Assembly (NCBI GenBank): GCA_027451505.1
Contig: DAIDJD010000144.1
Span: forward strand, 1 to 36,088
Direction of reading: 5' to 3'
DNA from: a candidate division FCPU426 bacterium
Lineage (GTDB): Bacteria; Oederibacteriota; JAJYGY01; DAIDJD01
Length of the DNA: 36,088 nucleotides
Position numbers and translations under genes: made by a program. Positions 20,814 to 27,958 of the stretch are shown piece after piece (the stretch's first letter is position 1; every line of letters starts with the position of its first letter). The notes under the pieces were generated by a model, which was not told the DNA's origin, made no database searches, and saw only the letters and a program-made list of their open reading frames with translations.

Positions 20814-21257
20814 TCAGCCCAGGTCCTGGACCGTGATCTCGCCGTAGCGCCCGCTGTGGGGCTGGCTCTCGAGGTCGTTGAGCGCGGGTTTCTTGGCGGC
20901 GGCCAGGGCCCACGCCAGGTCCTTCCAATCGTCCTCCCCGGCGCAGTCGGCCTCGGCCACCGCGTCGAAGTAGAGGTCGGCCAGGCGTTCGTGGACCTTG
21001 CGCAGCTTGTCCTCGGGGAGCCCGCCGCGCCCCTCCAGGACGGCCTGCAGGTGCTCGGCGATGCTGCCCCCCTGGGGCACGTGGCCCACGTACAGGACCG
21101 TGCCATCGGCGGCCTGGGGCGGGAACTCCACCAGCTCGTAGACTCCGCCCCCGCGGGGGGCGTGGTTCATCACGCCGCCTAGGTGCAGCCGGTAGATGCG
21201 TTCGGTGAAGCGGATGTGGAAGGTGCGGGCGGGCTTGCCCGCCAAACCGGTCTGCAT
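20814..21257 (-). CDS. Small GIY-YIG-like domain protein, function unknown
   Basis: 147 residues. The ATG at 21257 has GAGGAG five bases upstream. The segment GGGVYELVEFPP...GTVLYVGHV has the spacing of the two conserved strands of the GIY-YIG fold (G-V-Y and L-Y-V-G in place of GIY and YIG), followed by GGSIAEHLQAVLEG and a helix-rich half containing LYFDAVAEADCAGEDDWKDLAWALA. In GIY-YIG nucleases an arginine and a glutamate are needed; a conserved arginine after the second strand is not obvious here, so it may be non-catalytic. This is a fold guess from motif spacing only. Confidence 0.6.
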   Translation of the reverse strand: MQTGLAGKPARTFHIRFTERIYRLHLGGVMNHAPRGGGVYELVEFPPQAADGTVLYVGHVPQGGSIAEHLQAVLEGRGGLPEDKLRKVHERLADLYFDAVAEADCAGEDDWKDLAWALAAAKKPALNDLESQPHSGRYGEITVQDLG

Positions 21258-21321
21258 GGCGACTCCTCGCGCTGGTCCCGGGCGCCGCCGTGGGAGGGCG
21301 TCCGGGGGGATGGATGGTGGA

Positions 21322-21342
21322 ACGGGCCCGCCAAGGGCCCGT
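21322..21342 (-). terminator. Perfect 8-bp hairpin after the HAD phosphatase gene
   Basis: ACGGGCCC/GGGCCCGT with a 5-base loop, 10 bases downstream of the stop at 21,352 on the minus strand. It lacks a T-tract. The 94-base gap has nothing else recognisable apart from the ribosome-binding site of the next gene. Confidence 0.45.
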
Positions 21343-21351
21343 AAAGTCCGG

Positions 21352-22014
21352 TCACAGGATCCGGAGCAGGTCCAGAAGGCCGCCCAGGAGGAGGTCCGGG
21401 GCGGCCGCGCGCAGCAGGCCCTCGTCCCCTATGCCCCCGAGGATGGCCAGCGTGGGCATCCCCGCGGCCCGCCCCGCCTCGACATCGACGCGGCTGTCCC
21501 CGACCATGGCGGCCTCCCCCGCGCCCACGCCGAGGTCGACGCAGGCCTTGAGCAGGGGCTCGGGATGGGGCTTCTTGCGGGGGCAGGTGTTGCCCCCCAC
21601 GACGCTGCCGAAAAGTCCGGCGACCCCCAGCCCCTCCAGGATGCGGCGGGAGACCCGTTCGGGTTTGTTCGTGACCACCGCCAAACGGTGGCGCCCGCCC
21701 AGGGCCGCCAACGCCTCGGCGGCCCCGGGGCAGAGGCGGGTGCGGTCCAGGCAGTGCTCGCGGTAGTGGAGCATGAAGGCCTCCACCTCGGCGGAGACGT
21801 CCCCGCCGGGCGCACCCAGGAGCCGCCGCACCAGGGCCTCGACGCCGTCCCCGACGAAGGAGGCCACGGTCGCTGCGGGGTGCGGAGGCAGCCCGGCGCG
21901 GGCCCGCAGCCAGTTGCCCGAGGCCACCAGGTCCTCGGTGGAGTCGACCAGGGTGCCGTCGAGGTCGAACAGCAGGGCGCGCACGCGCCTAGGATCAAAA
22001 GGTGTAGGAGACAT
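21352..22014 (-). CDS. HAD-superfamily phosphatase, phosphoglycolate phosphatase-like
   Basis: 220 residues. HAD motif I is LLFDLDGTLVDS with the nucleophile aspartate, motif II is VVTNKP, motif III lysine lies in PRKKPHPEPLL, and motif IV is MVGDSRVDVEAG. A helical cap lies between motifs I and II. The pattern is that of Gph/PpaX enzymes, which hydrolyse 2-phosphoglycolate or pyrophosphate, but HAD substrate cannot be fixed from motifs. The start at 22014 overlaps the outer-membrane protein gene by 20 bases and has no clear ribosome-binding site; the GTG at codon 11 (VRALLFDLDG) is an alternative. Confidence 0.85.
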   Translation of the reverse strand: MSPTPFDPRRVRALLFDLDGTLVDSTEDLVASGNWLRARAGLPPHPAATVASFVGDGVEALVRRLLGAPGGDVSAEVEAFMLHYREHCLDRTRLCPGAAEALAALGGRHRLAVVTNKPERVSRRILEGLGVAGLFGSVVGGNTCPRKKPHPEPLLKACVDLGVGAGEAAMVGDSRVDVEAGRAAGMPTLAILGGIGDEGLLRAAAPDLLLGGLLDLLRIL

Positions 22015-23065
22015 CGAAGGTCAGGATCCCGCCGTCGGTCCAGGGCGTCTCGACGGCCCAAAGGTACTGCGCCTGCCAGCCCACCACGGCGCTGTAGGCC
22101 CCGTAGCGCGCCTGGAGCTCCGGGGTCAGGACCACGTATTCCTCGGCGGGCAGGCCGCTGGGCCCCGCCGCGGTGGCCCAGGGGCTGAGCCAGTGGGCCG
22201 TGGCCTCGCAGGCCAGGCCCATGCGGGAATGCTTCCCCCGGTACCAGATCAGGGCCAACCCGGCCACCGCGTCGAGGCCGTAGCGGGGCGCCAGCCACAG
22301 CCCGCCCCCGTCGGCGCCGGGCAAGGAGGCGTTTTGGGTGACCCCCTGGGCGTTGGCCCGCCAGTCGAGGTACGAGCCCGGAGAGACCACCGCCTGCTGG
22401 CCGAACTGGAGCCGTCCGCGGGCCTGCAGCCAGCCCTCCCAGGGCCCCTCCTGCCCCCCCGCCACCAGGCCCGGAACCACCTGCCAGCGTCCGGCCCCGG
22501 TGCCGACCAGGGGCTGGACCGCCTGGAACGGGCCCAGGCCCGTGGGCGCCACGGCCTGCACGCTCCAGCCGGCCTGGAACCCGTCTCCGGAGCCGCCCGC
22601 GGGCGCGGGGAGCAGAGGCCCGCGCAGTTCCAGGCCCACATCGCCCAATCCCTGGCTCTGGAACACCCCCGGAGTGCCGACGTTGTAGTACTGCGGCGTC
22701 GCGGTGTAGGGGGAAAGCTGGCTGAAGACCGTGGGGATGTCGGCCTCCAGGACCACCGATTTGCCCGGCCGCCACAGCAGCCGGGTGTCCAGGGTCAAGA
22801 GGTCCAGTTCCTGGGCCCCGCCGTTGAGGACCATGTAGCTGAAGTCGCCCCCGTCCTGCCAGCCCACGTAGCCCACCGTGGAGACGCGTTCGCTGACGTC
22901 GAAGCTGCCGGAGTCGAAGGGACGCGGCACATCGATGCCCAGCCAGTCGTTGTCCGCCCGCGCCTTGGCCGGCGCCAGACACAGGACCAGCAGAAGGGCC
23001 CAGGCCGACCCAGGACCCGCTGCCCGCCGGGGCGCCGGGGCGTGGGGGAGGGGATGGGGACGCAT
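21995..23065 (-). CDS. Outer-membrane beta-barrel-like protein
   Basis: 356 residues from the ATG at 23065. The N-terminus has a basic region and a hydrophobic stretch (SAWALLLVLCLAP) ending AKARA, a good signal peptidase I site. The mature part has alternating hydrophobic/polar strands rich in tyrosine, tryptophan and glycine, for example FDVSERVSTVGYVGWQ and LTLDTRLLWRPGKSVVLEAD, and ends in aromatic FDVSYTF, the terminal strand pattern of BAM-dependent barrels. It resembles DUF3187-type outer-membrane proteins, but the family was not confirmed. Upstream in-frame TTG at 23095 is less likely. No strong ribosome-binding site is seen. Confidence 0.7.
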   Translation of the reverse strand: MRPHPLPHAPAPRRAAGPGSAWALLLVLCLAPAKARADNDWLGIDVPRPFDSGSFDVSERVSTVGYVGWQDGGDFSYMVLNGGAQELDLLTLDTRLLWRPGKSVVLEADIPTVFSQLSPYTATPQYYNVGTPGVFQSQGLGDVGLELRGPLLPAPAGGSGDGFQAGWSVQAVAPTGLGPFQAVQPLVGTGAGRWQVVPGLVAGGQEGPWEGWLQARGRLQFGQQAVVSPGSYLDWRANAQGVTQNASLPGADGGGLWLAPRYGLDAVAGLALIWYRGKHSRMGLACEATAHWLSPWATAAGPSGLPAEEYVVLTPELQARYGAYSAVVGWQAQYLWAVETPWTDGGILTFDVSYTF

Positions 23066-23141
23066 GGGCGCATGATGGCAGGCCCCCCCGCGCAACGCAA
23101 GGGCCGGCGCCTAAGGACCCGGTGCCGGGGCGCGCTGCGCC

Positions 23142-23170
23142 TTGCGGGCCGGGGCCGGGCCGTGTTAAAT
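23142..23170 (+). promoter_or_regulatory. Candidate promoter of the 6S RNA
   Basis: TTGCGG (23,142-23,147), 17 bases, TTAAAT (23,165-23,170); both boxes match 4 of 6. The expected start near 23,177 coincides with the 5' edge of the closing stem of the 6S-like RNA. Confidence 0.5.
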
Positions 23171-23174
23171 AAGG

Positions 23175-23333
23175 GCACCCTGCGGTGTCCGTGCTGGGGG
23201 CCGGTCTTTTTTGATCCGTAACTCTACTTCAGGGACCCCGAATAGGCCTCCCTTTGGGGACGGTTCTTGAGGGAACCCACCTGATCCTAGGGTTCAAAAA
23301 ACCGGTTCCCCACGGCACAGGCGGGGGCATTTT
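23175..23333 (+). ncRNA. ssrS: Probable 6S RNA
   Basis: About 159 bases that fold as a 6S RNA. The outer stem pairs 23,178-23,183 (CCCTGC) with 23,321-23,326 (GCGGGG). The closing stem pairs GTGC, GGGG and CCGGT (23,191-23,205) with ACCGG, CCCC and GCAC (23,301-23,318). Then comes an open central bubble (5' side T-rich), and a terminal stem starting CAGG (23,230-23,233) with CCTG (23,280-23,283). The 3' side of the bubble reads CACCTGATCCTAGGGTTCAA, very like the E. coli 6S segment CACCTTGAACCAAGGGTTCAA, and both end CGGC...GGGGCAT-like. 6S RNA mimics an open promoter and sequesters sigma-70 RNA polymerase. Location directly upstream of rny is also known, as I recall, from deltaproteobacteria. 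Ends are estimates. Confidence 0.72.
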
Positions 23334-23351
23334 CCGCCCGAAATCGGCGAC

Positions 23352-23381
23352 TTGACCGCCGCCGCCGCGCCCGGATAGACT
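23352..23381 (+). promoter_or_regulatory. Candidate promoter for rny-ymdB
   Basis: TTGACC (23,352-23,357), 18-base spacer, TAGACT (23,376-23,381), followed by a start near 23,388. It lies after the 6S RNA and would give rny a leader of about 355 bases. Confidence 0.55.
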
Positions 23382-23386
23382 GCTGT

Positions 23387-23433
23387 CCGGTTCCCTAAGA
23401 TCAGATTCCAACACCGGGGAACGGCCTTGAACC
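23387..23433 (+). other. Sequence complementary to the 6S RNA core at the 5' end of the rny leader
   Basis: CCCTAAGATCAG (23,393-23,404) is complementary to 23,281-23,292 of the 6S RNA in 11 of 12 positions, CCGGTT (23,387-23,392) to 23,300-23,305, GGGGAAC (23,416-23,422) to 23,305-23,311, and GAACC (23,429-23,433) to 23,262-23,266. These cannot all form within one simple hairpin, but they could pair between molecules or rearrange the 6S RNA. Confidence 0.5.
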
Positions 23434-23716
23434 TGAATCGGCGCGAGGGGCGCCGCTGTGACGATGCTGTTGTCATTCTTACACTGTCTTTTCTGCGTAA
23501 AGCCCGAGGATTCGGCGGACGCGCTCCCGATAGGTCGGACGCGGCCCGGACTTCCCCGCCATGGGGCCGCTTGGGCCCCGGGCGTGGACCGGCCCGTTCC
23601 GTGCCCTTGGTGCGGCCCTCCCGGATCGCCGGGCGTGTACGCGCCGGCCTGATTCAGGTTTGAACGCGGGGCCTTGGGGCCCCTCGGGCGCGCTCCCCTG
23701 GCGCGCCGCCCTTCCC
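23434..23716 (+). other. Long rny leader without a credible gene
   Basis: No coding region is supported here. Small stem-loops are visible: GGCGC/GCGCC at 23,440-23,454 and GGGGCC/GGCCCC near 23,669-23,684. A relatively AT-richer patch lies at 23,460-23,505. Together with the hairpin at the ribosome-binding site this looks like an untranslated leader. Confidence 0.45.
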
Positions 23717-23737
23717 CTCCAAAACCCCGTTTTGGAG
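23717..23737 (+). promoter_or_regulatory. Hairpin hiding the rny ribosome-binding site
   Basis: CTCCAAAA (23,717-23,724) and TTTTGGAG (23,730-23,737) form a perfect 8-bp stem with a 5-base loop. The right arm contains the GGAG ribosome-binding site, which lies five bases before the rny ATG, so folding would block translation. Confidence 0.6.
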
Positions 23738-23742
23738 CGGCC

Positions 23743-25302
23743 ATGTTCGCCACACTTCTGTTGACGTTCGCCGGGGGCGCCCTTCTGGGCGTCCTGGCGC
23801 GCCTGGCCTACGACCGCCGACGCTCCGCCGACGCCCTCAAATCCGCCGAAGCCCAAGCCGCCCGCGTCCTCGAACTGGCCCGGCGCGAGGGCGAGGCCCG
23901 CACCAAGGAGATGCTCCTCGAGGCCCGCGCCGAGGTGCTGCGCGAACGCCAGGACTTCGACGACGCCTGCGCCCGCATGCGCGACGAACTCAGCGACGCC
24001 GGGCGCCGGGTCCAGGACGAGGAACGCCGCGTCGTGGACCTGCGCCGGGAGCTCGATGAGGGCGCCCGCGACCTGGAGGCCCACCGCAACGAGATCGCCA
24101 ACCGGTCCCAACAGCTCTCCCGCAAGGAGCACGAACTCGACCGGCTGCTCGCCGAGGAACGCCAACGCCTGGAGAAAATCGCCCACCTCGGCCAGGACGA
24201 GGCCCGACGCCAGCTCATGCGCAGCATCGAGCACGACACCCGCCGCGAATGCGCCGAACGGATCAAGCAGCTCGAGGACGAGGCCAAGGAGACCTCCGAC
24301 CGGCGCGCCAAGCAGATCCTGAGCCTCGCCATCCAACGTTGGGCCCACAGCCACACGGCCGAAACCACCGTCAGCGTGGTGCACCTGCCCAGTGAGGACA
24401 TGAAGGGGCGCATCATCGGCCGCGAGGGCCGCAACATCCGCGCGCTGGAGAACGCCACGGGGGTCGACCTGATCATCGACGACACCCCCGAGACCGTGGT
24501 GGTCTCGAGCTTCAACCTCTTCCGCAGGGAGGTCGCGCGCCTGAGCCTGGAGCAGCTCGTCTCCGACGGGCGCATCCACCCCAGCCGCATCGAGGAGGGC
24601 GTCCAGAAGGTGCGCGACGAGATGGAGGCCCAGATCGTCCACACCGGGGAGCAGGCCTGCCAGCAGGCCGGGATCTACGGCATCCACCCCGAGCTGGTGC
24701 GCTTGGTGGGCAAGCTGCGCTTCCGCACCAGCTACGGCCAGAACCAGCTCATCCACACCCTCGAGGTGGCGCACCTGGCGGCCACCCTGGCCGCGGAGGT
24801 GGGCGCGGACGTCGAGGTGGCCAAACGGGGGGCCTTCCTGCACGACATCGGCAAGGCCCTGGACCAGGACCGCGAGGGGACCCACATCCAGCTGGGCGTC
24901 GAGATGATGCGCCGCTACCACGAGCATCCCGCGGTCATCCACTGCGTGGAGGCCCACCACAACGACGTCCCCATGGAGAGCATCGAGGCCTTCCTGGTGC
25001 AGGCCGCCGACGCCATCAGCGGCGGGCGCCCGGGCGCCCGCCGGGAGAGCCTGGAGGCCTACATCAAGCGCCTGCAGAAGCTCGAGGAAATCGCCCACGG
25101 GTTCAAGGGCGTCACCCAGGCCTACGCCCTCCAGGCCGGGCGCGAGGTGCGCATCATGGTGGCCCACGACCTCGTCAGCGACGCCGAGGCGGGCCAGCTG
25201 GCGCGGGACGTGGCCCGCAAGGTGGAGTCCGAGATGGAGTACCCCGGCCAGATCAAGGTGCAGGTGATCCGCGAGACGCGGGCCGTCGAGTACGCCAAGT
25301 GA
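23743..25302 (+). CDS. rny: Ribonuclease Y
   Basis: Membrane-anchored endoribonuclease that starts mRNA decay. 519 residues: a hydrophobic anchor at about residues 3-22 (LLLTFAGGALLGVLARLAY), a long charged coiled coil (about 25-195), a KH RNA-binding domain with KGRIIGREGRNIRALE near residues 220-235, and an HD domain with H in HTLEVAHLAA and the metal-binding HD pair near 366-368 (FLHDIGKALD). Usual family length is 510-530. The ATG at 23743 has GGAG five bases upstream, partly hidden by a hairpin. Its stop overlaps the next gene by four bases (GTGA), matching the common rny-ymdB arrangement. Confidence 0.96.
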   Translation: MFATLLLTFAGGALLGVLARLAYDRRRSADALKSAEAQAARVLELARREGEARTKEMLLEARAEVLRERQDFDDACARMRDELSDAGRRVQDEERRVVDLRRELDEGARDLEAHRNEIANRSQQLSRKEHELDRLLAEERQRLEKIAHLGQDEARRQLMRSIEHDTRRECAERIKQLEDEAKETSDRRAKQILSLAIQRWAHSHTAETTVSVVHLPSEDMKGRIIGREGRNIRALENATGVDLIIDDTPETVVVSSFNLFRREVARLSLEQLVSDGRIHPSRIEEGVQKVRDEMEAQIVHTGEQACQQAGIYGIHPELVRLVGKLRFRTSYGQNQLIHTLEVAHLAATLAAEVGADVEVAKRGAFLHDIGKALDQDREGTHIQLGVEMMRRYHEHPAVIHCVEAHHNDVPMESIEAFLVQAADAISGGRPGARRESLEAYIKRLQKLEEIAHGFKGVTQAYALQAGREVRIMVAHDLVSDAEAGQLARDVARKVESEMEYPGQIKVQVIRETRAVEYAK

Positions 25303-26084
25303 GGGCCCTCCTGGTGGGGGACGTCATCGGCGAGCCCGGCCGCAAGGCCTGCTCCGCCTTCGTGCGGCCCTTGAGGGCCGAGTTGGGGATCGACTTGGTG
25401 GTCGCCAACGTCGAGAACCTCGCCGGGGGCTTCGGCGTCCACCCCAAGGCCCTGGGCGAGCTGCGCGACGCCGGGGTCGACGTCTTCACCTCGGGCAACC
25501 ACATCTGGGACAAGAAGGAGGTGGAGGGCTGCTGGGCCGCCTTCCCCACGCTCCTGCGCCCCTGCAACTACCCCCCAGGGGTGCCGGGCCGCGGCGAGGT
25601 CCTGGTCCCGGTCCCCGGCGGCGAGCCCGTCGGCGTGGTCAACGTGATGGGGCGGGTCTTCATGCCGGTGCAAAGCGACGACCCTTTCGCCTCGGCGCGC
25701 GCGGCGGTCGCCCGCCTGAAATCGCAGGGCGCCCGCGCCGTGATCGTGGACCTGCACGCCGAGGCCAGCAGCGAAAAGGTGGCTCTGTGGCGCCACCTCG
25801 ACGGGGAGGCCTCCGCCGTGGTGGGCACCCACACCCACGTCCCCACGGCCGACGCGCGGATCTCGGCCCGCGGCACGGCCTACCTCACGGACCTCGGCCT
25901 CACCGGGGGCTACGGCGGCGTGATCGGCATGGAAGCGGAGGGCGTCCTGCGCAAGATGCTTCTCTCGCTGCCGGTGCGCCACAGCCCCTCGGCGACGGAG
26001 ATCGAGTTCTGGGGCCTTCTGGTGGCCACCGACGAGCGCGGTCGGGCCGTCGAGGTGCGCCAAATCCACCGCGCCCTGGTTTGA
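25299..26084 (+). CDS. ymdB: YmdB-like metallophosphoesterase (TIGR00282 family)
   Basis: Dinuclear-metal phosphoesterase of the family that includes B. subtilis YmdB, which hydrolyses 2',3'-cyclic nucleotides. 261 residues, normal. Metal-binding and active-site blocks in order: LLVGDVIGEPGRKA, VANVENLAGGFGV, TSGNHIWDKKE, IVDLHAEASSEK, VVGTHTHVPTADARI, and GGYGGVIGME. The GTG start at 25299 overlaps the rny stop by four bases, and functional association with RNase Y in RNA turnover is expected. The family is widespread next to rny in Firmicutes and other groups. The gene symbol is by family resemblance. Confidence 0.93.
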   Translation: MRALLVGDVIGEPGRKACSAFVRPLRAELGIDLVVANVENLAGGFGVHPKALGELRDAGVDVFTSGNHIWDKKEVEGCWAAFPTLLRPCNYPPGVPGRGEVLVPVPGGEPVGVVNVMGRVFMPVQSDDPFASARAAVARLKSQGARAVIVDLHAEASSEKVALWRHLDGEASAVVGTHTHVPTADARISARGTAYLTDLGLTGGYGGVIGMEAEGVLRKMLLSLPVRHSPSATEIEFWGLLVATDERGRAVEVRQIHRALV

Positions 26085-26152
26085 CCCCGGCGCCGCCCCC
26101 TCCGGCGGGCCCCGCCCTTGCGCCCCGGCCCCGCGCGTGGGACCATGTCCAA

Positions 26153-26647
26153 ATGCTTGGGAGCCCAAATAAATCGGCGGGGTCCGACCCGCCGTCGCGG
26201 CAGGTCATGGACGCCCTGCGCCGCCTCGTGCGTGCGCTACGCCTGTACTCGCGCGTCTGCGAGGGGCGCCTCGGCCTCAGCGCGGCCCAGGTCTTCGCGC
26301 TCCGCGCGCTGGAGTCGGCGGGCCCCTTGAGCCTGGGGGGCCTGGCCGCGGCGACCCTCACGGACCCCAGTTCGGTGAGCGTGGTGGTCGGGCGCCTGGC
26401 CCGCAAGGGGCTGGTGGCCCGGCGCCGCGCGGCCTCCGACGGCCGCCGCGCCGAACTCAGCCTGACCCCCCGCGGGCGTTCCTTGCTGCGCGGCGTCCCG
26501 GCCAGCCCCCAGGAGCGCGTGGTGCGGGCCCTGGCCGCCCTTCCCGCCCGCCGCCGGGCCGCCCTGGCGCGCGACCTCCAATCGGTGCTCCGGGGGGCGG
26601 GCCTGTTCCAGGCCCCCGCCACCCTCTTCTTCGAGGATAAGACGTGA
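26153..26647 (+). CDS. MarR-family transcription regulator
   Basis: 164 residues from the ATG at 26153, or 146 from the ATG at 26207, which would leave an operator-like palindrome outside the coding region; neither has a strong ribosome-binding site. The winged-helix DNA-binding part is LSAAQVFALRALESAGPLSLGGLAAATLTDPSSVSVVV, followed by the wing GLVARRRAASDGRRAELSLTPRGRSLL. These match MarR proteins, which act as ligand-responsive dimeric repressors. The stop overlaps the GTG of the ClC gene by four bases, so it probably controls itself and the transporter. Confidence 0.88.
   Translation: MLGSPNKSAGSDPPSRQVMDALRRLVRALRLYSRVCEGRLGLSAAQVFALRALESAGPLSLGGLAAATLTDPSSVSVVVGRLARKGLVARRRAASDGRRAELSLTPRGRSLLRGVPASPQERVVRALAALPARRRAALARDLQSVLRGAGLFQAPATLFFEDKT
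26157..26168. promoter_or_regulatory. Palindrome at the marR start, possible operator
   Basis: TTGGG-AG-CCCAA is a perfect inverted repeat with a 2-base spacer, just after the first possible ATG. A second short dyad, GGAC-CAT-GTCC, lies at about 26,140-26,150. MarR proteins usually bind such near-perfect palindromes in their own promoter. Confidence 0.4.
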
Positions 26648-27951
26648 GCCGAGACCGCAATGCAAGCGTCCGGGACGCCCGGCTGGCGGCCCTGGGCCTG
26701 GCCGTCGGGACGCTGGCGTATTTTTCGGGGAGGGCCCTGCTCGCGGCCATCCACCTGACCACCAACCTCATGTTCTGGGGCGCCTTCTCCTTCGCCGATC
26801 GGCCGCCTTCGGGCCACCTCCCGCTCTGGGCGGCCCTCATCCCGGCCGCGGGCGGACTCGTCATCGGTCTGGTCGCCCGCTACGGCAGCGAGGCCGTGCG
26901 GGGCCACGGCATCCCGGAGATGATCGAGACGGTGCTGGTCGGGGAAAGCCGGGTGCCCTTCCGGGTGGCCGTCCTCAAGCCGCTGTGTTCGGCCCTTTCC
27001 ATCGGTTCGGGCGGCCCCTTCGGCGCCGAGGGTCCGGTGATCGGGCTGGGCGGATCCCTGGGTTCCCTTCTGGGTCGGAGGCTGGACGCCCGGGAACGCA
27101 AGGTCCTCCTCGCCGCCGGGGCCGGGGCCGGGATCACCGCGGTCTTCGGGTGCCCTGTCGCCGCCACCCTGCTCGCGCTGGAGCTGCTGCTCTACGAATT
27201 CAACCCCTGGTCCCTCGCCGTGGTGGGGCTGGCCTGCGCCGCCTCGGCGGGCCTGCGCGTCGTGCTGGTGGGGTCGGACCCCCTCTTCCCCGTGGGGAAC
27301 GTGGCTCCCGCGCACGGGTGGGGCCTGCTGCTGTACTGCGCCCTGGGCGCCCCCCTGGGTCTGGCCGCGGTGGGCATCACCCGCCTGGTGGAGGCCTGGG
27401 AACACGCCTACTCCAAGCTCCCCTTTCATTGGATGTGGTGGCCGGCGCTCGGGGGCCTGGTGGTGGGCGTCGTGGGCCTGTGGGAGCCCAGCGCCCTCGG
27501 CCCCGCCTACGGCGCCATCAGCGCCGCGCTGTCCGGCAGCCTGGCCTCCTGGGCCCTTCTGGTTTTCGCCGCGGTGAAGCTCCTGGTGTGGTCGCAGGCC
27601 CTGGGCAGCGGCACCACCGGGGGCACCCTGGCCCCCCTCTTCGGCGTGGGAGCCGGGTTGGGATCCCTGCTGGTGGCGCTGTGCGCCCTCGCCGCCCCGA
27701 AGTTGGGCCTGGACGCCCGCACCGGCGCCATGGTGGGCATGGCCGCGGTCTTCACCGGATGCTCCTACGCCCCCCTGGCCTCCATCGCGCTGGTGCTGGA
27801 GACCACCCATTGCCTGGAGGCGGCCCTGCCCCTGCTGGGCGCATGCTCCCTGGCCACCCTGGTGTGCGGCTCCCTCCAGGAGCATTCCCTGATGACCGAA
27901 GGCCCGGCCCGGCGGGGGGTCCGCTTCCCCAAGGTGGCCAAGTCGCACTGA
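26644..27951 (+). CDS. ClC-family chloride/anion channel or exchanger
   Basis: 435 residues with many membrane segments. The selectivity motifs are present in modified form: GHGIPE (residues 87-92, for GSGIPE), GSGGPFGAEGPVI with the gating glutamate E129 (for GREGP), and GGTLAPLF (for GGIFAP). The residue aligned with the internal proton glutamate of E. coli ClC-ec1 (E203) is leucine (L181, after E180 in ATLLALELLL), so proton-coupled exchange may be altered and a channel-like mode is possible. The GTG start at 26644 overlaps marR. The gene converges on dabA with only 7 bases between stops. It could handle chloride, fluoride or another anion. Confidence 0.92.
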   Translation: MSRDRNASVRDARLAALGLAVGTLAYFSGRALLAAIHLTTNLMFWGAFSFADRPPSGHLPLWAALIPAAGGLVIGLVARYGSEAVRGHGIPEMIETVLVGESRVPFRVAVLKPLCSALSIGSGGPFGAEGPVIGLGGSLGSLLGRRLDARERKVLLAAGAGAGITAVFGCPVAATLLALELLLYEFNPWSLAVVGLACAASAGLRVVLVGSDPLFPVGNVAPAHGWGLLLYCALGAPLGLAAVGITRLVEAWEHAYSKLPFHWMWWPALGGLVVGVVGLWEPSALGPAYGAISAALSGSLASWALLVFAAVKLLVWSQALGSGTTGGTLAPLFGVGAGLGSLLVALCALAAPKLGLDARTGAMVGMAAVFTGCSYAPLASIALVLETTHCLEAALPLLGACSLATLVCGSLQEHSLMTEGPARRGVRFPKVAKSH

Positions 27952-27958
27952 CGAGGGG

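Noticed and set aside
23262-23433. A single structured RNA closed by GGTTC/GAACC across the 6S region
   Set aside because: The alternative fold with its 5' end at about 23,177 gives a longer, nested closing stem and matches the known 6S sequence, so the complementarity was kept as a separate observation.
23479-23562. Short minus-strand peptide of 27 codons starting MAGKSGPRPTYRERVRR
   Set aside because: No ribosome-binding site, located in the rny leader, and no supporting context; likely chance.
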